The position numbers were made by a program, and so were the translations under genes. From the NCBI GenBank assembly GCA_036365455.1, contig JAWQUS010000020.1, positions 9,397,001 through 9,461,000 of the forward strand: a DNA stretch of 64,000 nt, in the 5' to 3' direction. Source of the DNA: Macrosoma leucophasiata (lineage: Eukaryota > Arthropoda > Insecta > Lepidoptera > Hedylidae). A model generated the notes under the pieces. It was given only the letters and a program-made list of their open reading frames with translations, was not told the DNA's origin and ran no database searches. Each line of letters starts with the position of its first letter. Position 1 is the stretch's first letter. Of the stretch, positions 33,345 to 45,326 are shown one piece after another.

Positions 33345-33720
33345 TAATGGCTCACGAGGTTGTCGCCATGTGGGATGTGGATTCGGCCATCATTGTGCCA
33401 ATAGTCATATCGGTGAACGGGCTGATAGCGAAGAGCCTCGATCAACATCTCAAGAGGCTCTCGCTAGGTGGATGGATCAAGGGTCTAATACAGAAAGCAG
33501 TACTCCTCGGCACGGCACGCATAGTGAGGAGGTTCCTGTCTCTGTGTCCCTAACCGCCGGCAGTTAGGACCCTGCTCTCGCTGCCAGCGGCACATTATTT
33601 TTTATTTTTTTATATAAATTTGTTGTTTTTTTTCATACATATGTATGTAAAAAAATATTTAATAAGTTATATGAATAAATAAGTGGAATAATAATCAAAT
33701 AAATAAATATCTATTTTACT
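33345..33720 (+). pseudogene. LINE C-terminus and 3' untranslated region
   Basis: A 68-codon frame (33347-33553) with 'IVPIVISVNGLIAKSLDQHL', 'RLSLGGWIKGLIQKAVLLGT' and 'ARIVRRFLSL'. I recognise this as the extreme C-terminus of an abundant insect non-LTR retrotransposon polyprotein, with the clade not fixed. After the stop comes 'taaccgccggcagttagg' and a T-rich 3' UTR ending in TAAA/AATA repeats (33655-33720). Everything upstream is missing, so it is a 5'-truncated insertion. The 'ataattataataat' just before it may be target sequence. The overlapping frame 33370-33567 is a shadow. Confidence 0.7.
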
Positions 33721-33824
33721 ATTCCAAACTTGCAATACTTAATTTGCTTAGGAAAGAACGACACAAGTCTACTGATACATATTAAGTATCGGTAAACTGA
33801 CCTACAATGACCAAATAGGTCGAG

Positions 33825-33994
33825 TTCTGTCTGATGGTGGGGTCAAAAGTCTTAGGAATCGGCGTGCGTGTATGAAGCGAATTATGTAGGTAGATGAGGC
33901 ACGGGAGGTGTGTCAGGACCGAAATATCTGGCGCTCCACACTCTCTGCCTAGCCCGTTAGGGACCTGGCGTGAAGATACATACATACATACATA
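33825..33994 (+). repeat. Repeat D, longest copy, with ACAT-repeat tail
   Basis: 'ggtggggtcaaaagtcttag', 'gaatcggcgtgcgtgtatga', 'cacgggaggtgtgtcagg' and 'gggacctggcgtgaagatac', then ATACATACATAC. It matches 57841-57998 and 6009-6060 in reverse. The 3' simple repeat suggests a SINE or LINE tail. The minus ORF 33782-33985 is antisense. Confidence 0.7.
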
Positions 33995-34238
33995 TTAAGT
34001 CTTATCCGGACGTTACTAGATGCATGTCTTTAAACGAACGAGCAATTGTAAATAGTCTATCAGAGATATGTTAAGTAGAGGCATCGGCGCATATAATTTG
34101 TAATTGAATATCCGACGATTCATCTCACGCCATGTCAACGCCCGCGCATCACCCTTTTGTCGGCTTAGTACTTACATTGCTATGCAATGAAGATTATTGA
34201 TTCGAACAAGCATATGATTATAGTATTAGGTTTTATAT

Positions 34239-34415
34239 TATACTAGCTGTTGCCCGCGGCTTCGCCCGCGTGGATGTCGTTTAAAAGTATGTTCTTTCTC
34301 AAAGTCAACTCTGTCTCTGTACCAAATTTCATTAAAATAGGTTCAGTCGTTTGGACGTGAAAAGGTAACAGATAGACAGACAGAGTTACTTTCGCATTTA
34401 TAATATTAGTAGGGA
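34239..34415 (+). repeat. GCCCGCGGC-type repeat, fullest copy
   Basis: Starts 'ttatactagctgttgcccgc' with a small GC hairpin (cccgcggcttcgcccgcg). It continues 'ccaaatttcattaaaatagg', 'ttcagtcgtttggacgtga' and 'agatagacagacagag', and ends 'tttataatattagtaggg'. A very widespread lepidopteran interspersed repeat (from memory). Class debated, possibly a LINE 3' end or SINE. Confidence 0.8.
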
Positions 34416-34639
34416 AGTAGAGATTCCTTTACTGCATATACTAAATAAGACGTCTTGCTTAGTATCTTGTTATTTAAAAAGTGAAGACAGTTGAAATAAG
34501 AACGGTTTAATTGTTCTTGATAAGCTTGGGAAGCACACTTATTTTTCCCTTTTTACATTTTTGAGCTAAGTGTTAATTATGCCGCTTATAATAAATTAAG
34601 TCTCTATTTTATTAAAGCTCAGTTTTCATTGATAATTTA

Positions 34640-34970
34640 TTACATTATGTTACAATCAGCATTAACACAAAGTCAAAGCCCACTTCCTTTCCTCTCTTCT
34701 CTTATTCCCTTGTGTTTTACTTTCCATCCTTCTCTGCTTCCCTGTTGTTATTTAAGTTGTTCTTTATTTTTATTAATTTGTATTAGTATCTCTGCAATGA
34801 TCATTGATTGACTGTATTCGTTATTAAGCTTCTCCTTTGTTTGTTGGACTGCCTGGAAGAGATCGCTCTTCTAGCGATAAGGCCGCCCTTTGCATCACGT
34901 GTTCCTGATTTTTTTTTCATGTCATTGTTTCTTTTTTGGTGTGCAATAAAGTGTATTATTATTATTTCAT
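34640..34970 (+). mobile_element. LINE 3' end with terminal hairpin
   Basis: A pyrimidine-rich 3' UTR, then the hairpin ATCGCT-cttct-AGCGAT (34862-34878) followed by 'aaggccgcc', AATAAA at 34945-34950 and a TTATTATTATT tail. The same hairpin/CCGCC/ATAAAG arrangement with different stem bases occurs at 47982-48056 and 58590-58660. No coding part is left. The ORFs 34629-34811 and 34808-35017 are low-complexity. Confidence 0.65.
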
Positions 34971-34998
34971 TTCAGTTTTATCATAACATTTTGAAAAA

Positions 34999-35274
34999 AC
35001 TGGTAGTAGAGCTGTAGTGACGGAGCTCGCGGGCGTAGGCACCATCGCATTATCTCCATCTGCCGCCAAATTGTAGTAATCTGCACTATCGTGTTCCGGT
35101 TAGATGGTAATGTATGGCCCCATAATCACAGAGACATAACAACTTAGGTCTCAGGGGTGGCAACGCATCTGCATTTTGACCTCTGGTTTTTGTGTAAACG
35201 TCTATAAGCTGCAGTCATCGCTTAAAATCAATGTCTGCTGCATGCTTTTTTGCCTCCTTCCTTATATTAAAAAA
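34999..35274 (+). mobile_element. Family A copy, second subtype
   Basis: 'actggtagtagagctgtagt' to A-run (35269-35274). It differs from the main subtype by 'gcattatctccatctgccgc' and 'aacttaggtctcaggggtgg'. It abuts the LINE 3' end at 34970 within 30 bases. Confidence 0.85.
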
Positions 35275-36548
35275 GCGCCTCTATTTCTTGAGATATCCCA
35301 CTTAAATAGTGTGTCAAAATTCATCATTTCATTGGCCTTATCCTTGCCCTGATGTTGTTACTCGTATTAGCCTTTTTCCAATACCCCAAGCAGCCTAGTA
35401 TCTTAATAAAATAAGAGCGATAAAGCTCACGAAAGCATTACAACTTAGAGTCTCTATATTTATTTAACCACTTCTAATCACACTAGGTAGACTAAACGAG
35501 ATAATTAATTAACACTTCGCGAAAAAAAATAACAAATACTAGCACGGGTTTGATGTCTTTGTCTGTTTGTTTTTAAAAAGATGTGTCAAAGTTTATGTTA
35601 ATGTCGCATTAGATTTCGACACTATCCTTATGTTGTTTTAAAATAATCTATCAGTTAATTGAAATTTATCATAATAATGACGCCTACGGCTCTGTAAATA
35701 AGAGTTATTCATCCAAATCGAATACAAAATTAGGCTTCAATTCGAAGGATTGCGTGGGCTGATAAACTGAGTCTTTGTGGAACATCTTCTGTGTAAGTAA
35801 TTCTTGTCACAATTGCCTATTAGAAAATTCAAAATGGATTTTTAGAGCCCAAGATGGGACGTAATGGGTTATTTATTCAAGTTTTAAAATGTTGATACAG
35901 TTACAATGAGCTTTTTGGTAGAGACACATTCTTGTTTGGCTTTAAATAAGTTATAAAATTACTGGTCGTATCGTCAAGTGCTCACTGAGCATTCCTTAAG
36001 GGCCAATCTATGACACTCATCACTTAGAGAATTCTAGTCCAATGTTCATTGAGTGATTTTATTGTGAAGATATTCACGCACAATGCTTTAAGAATTTTTA
36101 TTGTTTTGTTAAATTAAGAATTTTGTAATACATTCGGTATTAAATAGAGTGAATGGTTTGGAAATAAAGCTATTATATCGGATTTATCATGCATACCTAT
36201 ACAAAAGTATGTCTTATATCAATACGACTTTTTGATAACTTTTTAATTGTATTTCTGACTGATTAAGACGGACAAACAATAAAATTTGATGGTTAAAATT
36301 CATTGATTTCAATGAGTAAAGCACCCGAAAAGAAAAGTATGTACACTGAGTGTGTAAAGTACGAAATAGACTTTCACACCTCCCACACGTTATCTTTAAT
36401 CGCAAATATAAATGTTTATTATATAAAAATTAGTATGAAAGGGAAACATTTTATTTACAAGTACAAAACACCTCCATTTTCCATTTCATATTTTGTACGC
36501 ATTCATGATATGCCAGTAAAATATTTTTTTCTTAATGTGTGAGTGATT
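35275..36548. other. No feature seen
   Basis: AT-rich. The opposing ORFs at 36214-36542 show no motif. A CCAA repeat follows at 36557-36574. Confidence 0.5.
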
Positions 36549-36956
36549 TTGCAAAATACCAACCAACCAACCAACATTTTAAAGCTAGTGGCAAAGCAAA
36601 GGATAATTCTTTCAAATAGAAATAAGACATACTATAACGGACAGTTGTAAAATAGATAAATAATCCTTATAAACATATTAGAAACTGAAAATGTAAACTC
36701 TTTTTGTTGTTTTAAATTGGACAGACGGCATAGGAACTAAGGCGACAAATGTTTAAGGCTTAGCGCTGTTGGCTTATTTTTATTATTAAGCGACCGAGCC
36801 GGTTGTGTGCCGTAATACTATCAATCATTACTAACATATACACCAAATTCACTGCCATCATTGTACATAATTTGATATGTAATACTATAGACAATAGCAA
36901 ATAACTGGAATAGTGGATAGGACGCACGTCAGCTGCGGTGAACCGAAGCGCTGTCG

Positions 36957-36971
36957 ACGTGACGTCACGTG
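36957..36971. promoter_or_regulatory. CRE plus E-box palindrome
   Basis: ACGTGACGTCACGT (36957-36970) is a perfect 14-bp palindrome holding a CRE/ATF site (TGACGTCA) overlapped by a CACGTG E-box (36966-36971). It stands in a locally GC-richer patch, 36925-36995. No gene start is recognised nearby. Confidence 0.3.
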
Positions 36972-37230
36972 CACCCCGTACCGACTTTACTGCGTTCGAT
37001 CCTGCAGTTGGCAGTTGGTAAATCGGTAGTAAAAATCTATAGGCGAATACTCACTGTCTAATGTTCTCTGCTAGGTATTGCAGAAATGAGGATGCTGAAG
37101 TTACTTTGGAATTCACAGAATTCGGAAAGTTATGTTGAATTAATTTTAGAAATTCGAATCGGTATAAGCTTAATGGTGATGATTCCCATTTATCCTTTTA
37201 TTTATTTTGATAAAGAACGATGTTACTATG

Positions 37231-37960
37231 AGGGTCCATTTCCACCAGAGATGTGCTATGCTACGGTGCTATGGATGCGTTTGATATACACCAATCATAT
37301 TCATTGGTGCACATAGCTTAGCACTGATGGAAACGGATTTGGCTAAGATGTTTTTATAAGGAAGGATGTGTGCTATGGATGTGAGCTATAGATGCATTTC
37401 ATAGCGCATCTCCCTCGTACAGCTACATAGCTTAGTACCTTAGTACCTACGTTGCTATGGATGCGTTTGATATCCACCAATCATATTCAATGGTGCACAT
37501 AGCTTAGCACTGGTGGAAACGGATTCGGATAAGATATGTTTTTTATAGGGAAGGATGTGTGCAATGGATGCGTGCTATGGAAGCGTGCTATGGATGCGAG
37601 CTATAGATGCATTTCATAGCGCATCTCCCTCGTACAGGTACATAGCTTAGTACCTTAGTACCTACGTTGCTATGGATGCGTTTGATATCCACCAATCATA
37701 TTCAATGATGCACATAGCTTAGCACTGGTGGAAACGGATTCGGATAAGATATGTTTTTTATAGGGAAGGATGTGTGCAATGGATGCGTGCTATGGAAGCG
37801 TGCTATGGATGCGAGCTATAGATGCATTTCATAGCGCATCTCCCTCGTACAGCTTCATAGCTTAGTACCTATCGGTGGAAACGGTCACATATTTTCGTAG
37901 CGTAGATTTCATATCCTTGTAGCATAGCTGCATATCACATCTCTGGTGGAAAAGCACCCT
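37231..37960. mobile_element. MITE with internal tandem repeats
   Basis: The ends AGGGTCCATTTCCACCAGAG (37231) and the complement of AGGGTGCTTTTCCACCAGAG (ending 37960) form TIRs that continue through 'atgtg.tatg'. TATG flanks both sides (37227-37230 and 37961-37964). Inside are three tandem units starting near 37265, 37451 and 37666 (spacing 186 and 215), each running 'tgctatggatgcgtttgata' to 'cgcatctccctcgtacag'. The second and third are nearly identical. No coding capacity; the ORF at 37086-37316 runs into it. Confidence 0.85.
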
Positions 37961-37964
37961 TATG

Positions 37965-40854
37965 TGCCGAAAAACATATTTTAATATGTAGTTCCATTAT
38001 CACTATCACAGAAGCAAAACAAATCAGGCTTTTAAGTTTTTTTTGCCACTGCTACGGTTATTGCGCAGCAATTTACTTATCAATGCAAATTACTATTCAG
38101 CTTTGAAGTTATAATTTTATTACAAATAGCACTACGTTTTAGTTTTATCGAAAACCATTTTACGATATCAAACAGGAATTATACTTAAATTATTTAATCT
38201 TTAAGTATAAACAGCAAATTAATTGTTTATGGTGGGGCAAAAGCCGGTAGTCGATTATCTCATAAAAGCTGTTTTAGTCCGCGTTCGCATGTCTCTATGA
38301 CGTTATTGACCCAGCAATGATTACATTAATGGACACAGCGCTTTAACGATCTTTTACTTCTTGAAATTGGCTATAAAAGAGATACGTTTTATTTATGACC
38401 ATTAAACGCAGTCTTAGTCGTAGTCTAGAGTTAATCGAATGCTGAATCAAGTTCTGTTACGTTTATTTTTATGTTAACATATTTTTGATTATTTAAATCA
38501 GAAACACTTGATTTATCTGGGAACCAATTTTGATATAAGTATATTAGATTACTTGAATGCTATCAGAATTTATCAAAATAAATATTAATAATCTTGTAAA
38601 TAATGTACAAACAAAAACTAAATTCTTTTGAACAAAGGAACAACCAATTTCTCTTGCAACAAAAGTTTAATAAAGCTAACCCAAATTACAATAAATTTTC
38701 ATCAAATCAAGACGTTCTCCGTATTACATCGTGACTAGATACTGATAGAAATAACTATCGATATTACCCTTATATTGATAGCACAAACACGCTTCGGATC
38801 ACGTCGAGTTACGTAAATTTAAAACGCAAATGCAGGCCTCGAGACGGCACCGAACTTAATTCGTGCCAGTAAAATAGATCGCGTCATCCCTTCCCGTACC
38901 GCCAGTTAAATAAACAACCGCAAAATTCAATTCAACAAACCGTTATAAAATAAGCTGGAGGCATAAAGTCAAATCGTTTTGCGTGGTTAACCACAGCACT
39001 TTCTGTCAGGTAGACCTTACGTTTTAAAGTTCATGTCCAGAGTTTCAATTCGTCAATAATTCAAATTGTGCATCTTTTTCATCGTTATTTGTACCTGTTG
39101 ATCTGTGACCGTGAGCTCATTCCATTTGGTTTCACGTGTGAAAGTATTTTGTTTTATTAAATATTTTACGCTTTGCGGTAGGAATAAATTATTTTCCTAT
39201 ATTCATTTTGTTTGCTACTAAAGAATTCGTTGGTATATTCACTGCATGCACTGTTTTAAGCTTCACGCATAAGTTTTTCAAAAGTTTAGTCGTCCATGTG
39301 TGATTAGATTAATTAACTGGCGCCTAGATATAACTAGGCAAATAAAATATATTTCAACATTATTTATAATTATAAGCCCAGCGTTGATAACGTAATAATA
39401 TGATGTTTTGTTCATCAACGCTATAATAATACATACTATGCGTAAATAGGAACACATTTTTAAGAAATAGAATAGAGTACCTTATTTATTCTTTGTGTGA
39501 TCTATTCATCTATCTATTATTTTATTATCGCAAATCATAATAAGATTTTTAAAATAACGCACAATATGCTATTTACTACAAATGCAAATATACTTGACCG
39601 ATTTCCAATAAAATTTGCTCTAGCAGATGAAAAACGACAATCGAACAACAGATAGGCTCCCTTTTATTTTAACAGCAAACACCCGTAGCTTCAGTCCACC
39701 TGCATCTCTCCACTCATTGTGTTCTCTATTTTCTTTCAATAACCTCTGTAGGTTTATCTCGCTCGGACTGTCGCTCGCTGACAAAAAGCTACTTTAAATT
39801 ATTGCCGCTATACACTCCTTGAAAAACTCCCCCGGCTATCCCTAATACACGACGAAACCAATTTGAATTCAATTTAGCTTTTTTTCGAGCAAGCTTTTGT
39901 TGGCTCTCAGTTGTGTTTACCTTATTCGATTTCTGTAATTTCATTCATAACAAACTGGATTTGGGGTTTGAAAAGCCCATCGGGGTTGACAGGGGCGTTT
40001 GAAATAATATTCTCTTTGATAAGAGCCGGTTTGGTGCGACATAAGTGGTGGGGTCCGCGAGACCAGCATCGAACGGGATTTGTCAATATGAAGTGACAAA
40101 AACTAATTATGTTCCACAATGATCCTTTTGGGGCTTGGGGATCGGAATCGATGTGGATATCGATCCCCTAGTTACACTCAAGGCTGTATCCGTTGTAATT
40201 GATTTGTTGTGGAACGTTCTATAACGTATTATTCGACATTTTTATCGAATCACTTGTTGCTTTAGGGTTTATAGACTACAAAATAGTCCAAACGTGTATA
40301 CGTTATATCAATGATAACTAAGAAAATAACGTCCAGTGTAGTAATTAAATATTGAGCCTATTTTTTATAATCATAGGTGGCTGTGTCTATTTCAATGTAA
40401 TTGCTTTTAGTGGCCTCATTGTAAATCCATTGCTGAGTTGTTATTCCTAAGATCTCTGTGTTGTTTAATTTTTATCGAATTATTAATAATATTTATACTA
40501 TAATCGTCCATAAAGTACATAATCGTCCATAAAGTACAGGTAGTAAGGTACTATCACAGTCTAAAGAAAACGAACGTGTTGTACTATGCTACACAAAATG
40601 ACAACTGATTCTGCCGATATCAATTATTATTTGAGGCACCCTCGTCAAATGTGTAATCTAAATTGAAACAGCTGTAAAAGTTGTAAATTGTAATTTTATC
40701 TTATCACATTTACTGAAAATCTATTGTATACAAAGCTCTCATTGCTTCTAAATTAATAACTCAGTACATTTAAAAATCAGTTTTTTTAATTTTTGTAACT
40801 GCAACCAACTAAATCAAGACAAAACAAGCCAATCGACGAGATTTTTTTTATGTA
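37965..40854. other. Long gene-free stretch
   Basis: No repeat family or coding exon is recognised over 2.9 kb, the longest quiet piece of the window. TATAAAA at 38372-38378 is followed at 38408-38412 by an initiator-like GCAGT, possibly a core promoter, but no exon follows. A small hairpin (AGCGTTGA...TCAACGCT) lies at 39380-39421. The opposing 60-65 codon ORFs at 39911-40119 are shadows of one another. Confidence 0.4.
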
Positions 40855-42060
40855 TGTTCCCCGATAATTCGAAAACGCCTGTACCGATATCGATAATTTT
40901 GGTTTCGTTTGAAAGGGTGTGCCTCCCAGTTGGTCCCATTGTAACCATGTCAATATGTGATGATGGGATCCTGGAGAAATCGAGGGAACTCTTCAAATTT
41001 CATAGCACACTTGAAAGATTTTCGATATTTTTCTTAATAATGATGTTCCGTGCCTTGTGGCCGTCTACTTCACAGGTGGGCCCATTGTCACCATGACAAG
41101 ATGTGATGATGAGATCCTGGAGAAATCGAGGGAACTTTTCAAATTTCATAGCACACTTGAAAGATGTCGATATTTTTTATATAATAATTGTTCCGTGTGT
41201 TTGCTTTCGGAAGGCACAATTTGATGAAGTGGACCTGATGATGCAGACTATATATGGTACCTTCTTAGTTGAAATACCTACTTTTACTGTAATAATACTA
41301 ATAATAGTAACTCGTTTGTTTAAAACATTGTTATTATAAACCGCGATTGTTCGAAAATGCCTGTACCGATTTGGACATGTTTTTTGTTTTGGTATGCCTT
41401 ACCTTACCTCACAGGTGGGCCCATTGTCACCATGTCAAGATGTGATTATGGGATCCTGGAGAAATCGAGGGAACTACTCAAATTTCATTGCACACTTGAA
41501 AGGAGATGATGATGGAGGTGATGATGATGGAGGTGATGATGATGGAGGTGATGATGGTGGAGGTGATGATGTTGATAGGGGTGGTAATGATGAGAGGTGA
41601 TGATGATGGTGGTGATGATGGTAATAATGATGGTGATGACGGTGCGGTGATGATGATGGAGGTGAAAATGATAGAGGTGATGATGATCAAGGTGATAATG
41701 ATGATGGGAGTCATTATGATGGAGATGATAATGATAAAGGTGATGATGTAGGTGATGATGATGGAGGTGATGATGGTGGAGGTGATGATGATAGAGGTGA
41801 TGATGATTAAAGTGATGATGATAATATCACTACACTTTAAATTAGCCTTTTGCTTGACTGCCTTAAAACCAGCTACTGGAATAGATAGTTTTCGAAACTG
41901 CTATTAGAGTTCAATAGCGGTTCGTTGCCGTTCCAGAAAAGCCGCTATTATGCACCTCTAGAACTGATGATAAAGACTATAGATAGTACTTTCGTAGTTG
42001 AAATACCTACCTACTTTTACTGTAATACTTAATATTAATAATAGTTACACCAGTGAAAAG
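40855..42060 (+). repeat. Locally duplicated repeat with microsatellite
   Basis: The block 'gatcctggagaaatcgaggg' with its flank 'aactcttcaaatttcatagc' occurs three times (at 40967, 41113 and 41452). 'cgaaaacgcctgtaccgat' occurs before copies 1 and 3. 'gttgaaatacctacttttac' and 'tactgtaata' occur twice (41269 and 41998). I recall this vocabulary as a lepidopteran interspersed repeat; its class is unknown. Confidence 0.65.
41505..41830 (+). repeat. GATGATGGAGGT-type microsatellite
   Basis: Roughly 325 bp of imperfect GATGAT/GGAGGT units. The repetitive Met/Asp/Glu/Val or Ile/Thr/Ser ORFs on both strands here are microsatellite translations and not genes. Confidence 0.9.
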
Positions 42061-42090
42061 CAAAAAATAAATTATTTTAAAATTAAAAAA

Positions 42091-42368
42091 AATAGACAAA
42101 AACACTAAAAAGCTAAAAATAAACTCAATTACTTTAATATGGGCTACGTACTTACTTACTCATAGGTTTGAAGTCGGTGCCAAGCCAATAGTGCGGCGTT
42201 AGGACTAATGTTGTGGTGTTGCAGTACCTACTATGTTAAGCTATCAAATACGGCTATTTGAAGCGCACTATTGCCTCGGCACCGACTTCAAACCTATGAG
42301 TAGGTAAGTACGTAGCCCATATTAAAGTATTTGCGTTTATTTTTCGCTTTTTAGTGTTTTTGTCTATT
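42091..42368. mobile_element. Foldback element with 105-bp arms
   Basis: The left arm 42091-42195 starts AATAGACAAAAACAC and the right arm 42264-42368 ends GTGTTTTTGTCTATT. They pair with few mismatches, for example 'atgggctacgtacttac' and 'ggtttgaagtcggtgcc' on the left with their complements on the right. The loop is 68 bp. Pairing fades outward for about 20 bases. No ORF. It abuts the repeat block ending at 42060. Confidence 0.88.
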
Positions 42369-43186
42369 CAGTTTTGAATTTTTATTGAAGGCAATTTTTT
42401 ATTTAATTTAAAAAAAAAATATTATGTATATTATTCCTCTGTCTGTGTGTGTGAATCCGACTTCTACTAAACAGCTGCATCGATTCCAATGAGGTGTGTA
42501 TTAATCATAACTTTTTCTATCATCAGAATGATTCAATCTATTACAACTTACTCAAAACGTTTGTTATTTCATATTTATGACGTGTGCACAGGTCAACGTC
42601 TGTCGATTACGTAGATTGTCATATTTTTCAACAATAACATTTTGTTTAACAAATAAACCTTACCCAATTTGCCACTTGATAGCCCGTTCCAATAAATCTA
42701 CTCCCACGTTAATATAGTCTAAGCTAAAGGCAATATTTTCGTCAATTTGTCCGCCACGCAACACGGCGCGGCGCTGGGCGGGCGAGACAAGACAAACAAT
42801 AACATGGCCGCCCGTCGCTACTTATTGTCTCGTAGCCGCACCGATTATATCTCATCTTGGTGCTAATAGCCCATTGACAGTCACTCTCGCCTTAATTGAG
42901 AGTTATTTATTAATAACGTCTGCGATTACGAAAATTATGTGGGACACAAAATTTCTCTGTCTTACGTAGCAAAGTGTTAACTTTTCATATCTTAAGTTAA
43001 TTGTTTGTGGATTGGCAATTCGGTAATTTATGTTTTATTGAGAATAGAAAAAACTTTGCGAGACAACAAAAATACAAGTTCTTTTTAAAATGCGTTAAAA
43101 AAAATGAAAATCATGCGGCAAGGAGGGTAAATTATAATGAATAGCATCACCAAGTTGCATGTCTTTGCATGAGTTTGCTACGTCGC
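42369..43186. other. Gene-free, with a GC-rich island
   Basis: 42750-42840 is GC-rich ('caacacggcgcggcgctggg', 'ggccgcccgtcgctac') in an AT-rich context. No ORF or repeat match was identified. Confidence 0.4.
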
Positions 43187-43188
43187 TA

Positions 43189-43368
43189 AGGCGATCCACA
43201 CACGGGACCTCGCACCGCCGCGGTAGGCGGTGAAGCGGATTTCATGTTGCTTGGCCTCTCTATTAAAAACGTTAATACCATTCACACTACACGGCCCGAC
43301 CGCGCGGACTAGTTTACTTAACTCCACCGCAATCCTCGGCGGCGTGCAGATCCATGTGTAAATCGCTT
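43189..43368. mobile_element. 180-bp TA-flanked MITE
   Basis: The left end 'aggcgatccacacacggga' with 'gcaccgccgcggtaggcggtg' pairs imperfectly with the right end 'caccgcaatcctcggcggcg', 'tgcagatccatgtg' and 'taaatcgctt'. TA lies on both sides (43187-43188 and 43369-43370). Confidence 0.6.
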
Positions 43369-43371
43369 TAA

Positions 43372-45318
43372 ATAAAAATAATGATTCTCTCCATAAGACA
43401 TAACCGACAAATGCGCCTATTTAAAATATAATGGGAACGTTCCCATCCAACGTACGCGATCTCATTGATGGATGCTCTTCCTTGTATTTAATAATATCAT
43501 AACTCCGAATAAAGAAACTCGTGTGCCTGGCAAACATAGCTTGAGGGATAAACTGGAATCCTTATATTTTCTGCCCTATTTTGCGTTGTTCTTTTTTCTA
43601 CAATGCCAATGTATCTCGCAAATTGGTTTTTTAATTACTCCAACATTCCTTTTATTCCTTTCATTCGACTAATTTAGGGCTAATCCAACCATGTCTAGTG
43701 GATTCATCGGCCCCCAGCATTTGCCCTTCGCGTATTGTACTCTTTATTATAAAAGACCCCAATGTACACGTCTGGCATCTTGAAATTACGAAGGGGTTCC
43801 TTATACAGTTAATATCCATGCGATATTAGATTCATATTTTCATATATTAATAACGTATCTCTCATATAAATCTAATACTGTATAAACAAATGATTAAACC
43901 GCGGCTATTAAAAGCAAACATTATAAATCAAATGGAAATAATTGTGTTTTGTTTCGCTCGGGGTCATTGTAATCAAGGTTGAGAGGTTCTTTATTTGAGT
44001 TTCAGAATATTTATCACGTGTATTATGTTCATATTATAAATTCATATTTTGGGATCGTTTATAAATAAGCAATCATGATATAAAAAGTAAACATTTGTTT
44101 CATTTTCGGATATAGCACATCTACTAATACGAGATTTTTGTTTGTATTCAAATGATTAGTAATAATTTGATTCTGACATTTTAATTGGTGGCAAAAAATA
44201 CAAGACAATTTGAATAACCATAAAAACAGAAAAAACTATAGACAAAATATAAGCAAGAAAGCGTACTCAAAGCGTACGAAAGCGCTATCAATAGGCTTAA
44301 CTTTTTAATTTACTACGCGTAGCATACATGTATCTGTCACGTCTATTGACAGCATTTTAAATTAAAAATGTCAAATGTAAGAGCATTCTGCCATGACATA
44401 AAATGTCCCACACTTTCCAAAGGTTTAATATGTTACAGTTTAACATAGCGTCCGTTAATTAATTCCCAACTAATCCGACGCTTCGATCGAGGTTATCCAA
44501 TCTTAGATCTATCCACATATCTGTCCGATGAAGACTGTTAACACTTTGTAACGAGTATAGCAGGCAATGTCGTAATGTCGTATCGAAACAAAGTGACTGT
44601 TAGTTACACGCATCTGAAGTTAATTGGAATTACGCCTAGGGGAATAAATTATCTGGCAGTGTATTTGTTTTCGATATAAATAGGAATGTAATGGTCAAAG
44701 GCATTATAAAATACGATGAGAGCCAATTTCCGTAAATCATCTTTTTGCTCCTTAATTAAGGCTTCCAATTTACTTCCTCCAGGAAGTCCACTGTTAGCGG
44801 AGTCTCTGGAGATTTTGAAGGCCAAAACATAAATTGGATGCCTCATTTCAGCTAAAGTGTAAATTCTGATCTCTCTAGAGCTTAATATCACCGCTTACTC
44901 ATTTCATTTCCATTAGCAACGATTTATTACGAAAATCATGGTTATTAATAATGCGCTATAACCAACATTTTTACTTATAGATTTTACTTTTCAGAATTTA
45001 ATCGAGTTATCTAGTGAAGCTGAAGTTTACTATCCTTATTCTGTTGTTTTAAACAACCAGTATGTTATTTTTATTATAGAATTAAGAAAAATTTTCAAAG
45101 TGATAAAGATAATGCAGAAAATTCTACTTATTTTGTTACTATTATTTAATCATCCATTATCAATGAGACTTGACTGTCAGGGCTGACATGCAGACTATGC
45201 GCGGTATACATAGGTAATTATTAGGCACAATATCTCATGACTCTTAAATTGACAATTAAAATCACACTGCACAACATAAAATATCAAATCAGAATATCGG
45301 TTATTCTCAAGGGAATCC
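43372..45318. other. No recognised feature except one weak ORF
   Basis: AT-rich. The 80-codon minus frame 44649-44891 ('IYTLAEMRHPIYVLAFKIS', 'KLEALIKEQKDDLRKLALI') has normal protein composition but starts with GTG and shows no splice or start context. Listed as unassigned. Confidence 0.35.
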
Positions 45319-45326
45319 CTTCAAAC

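Noticed and set aside
36303..36542. 79-codon plus ORF with signal-like start
   Set aside because: Low-complexity AT-rich codons, an opposing ORF of similar length, and no hydrophobic leader or splice site.
41394..41751. Repetitive Met/Asp/Glu/Val and Ile/Ser/Thr ORFs
   Set aside because: They are translations of the GATGATGGAGGT microsatellite on both strands.
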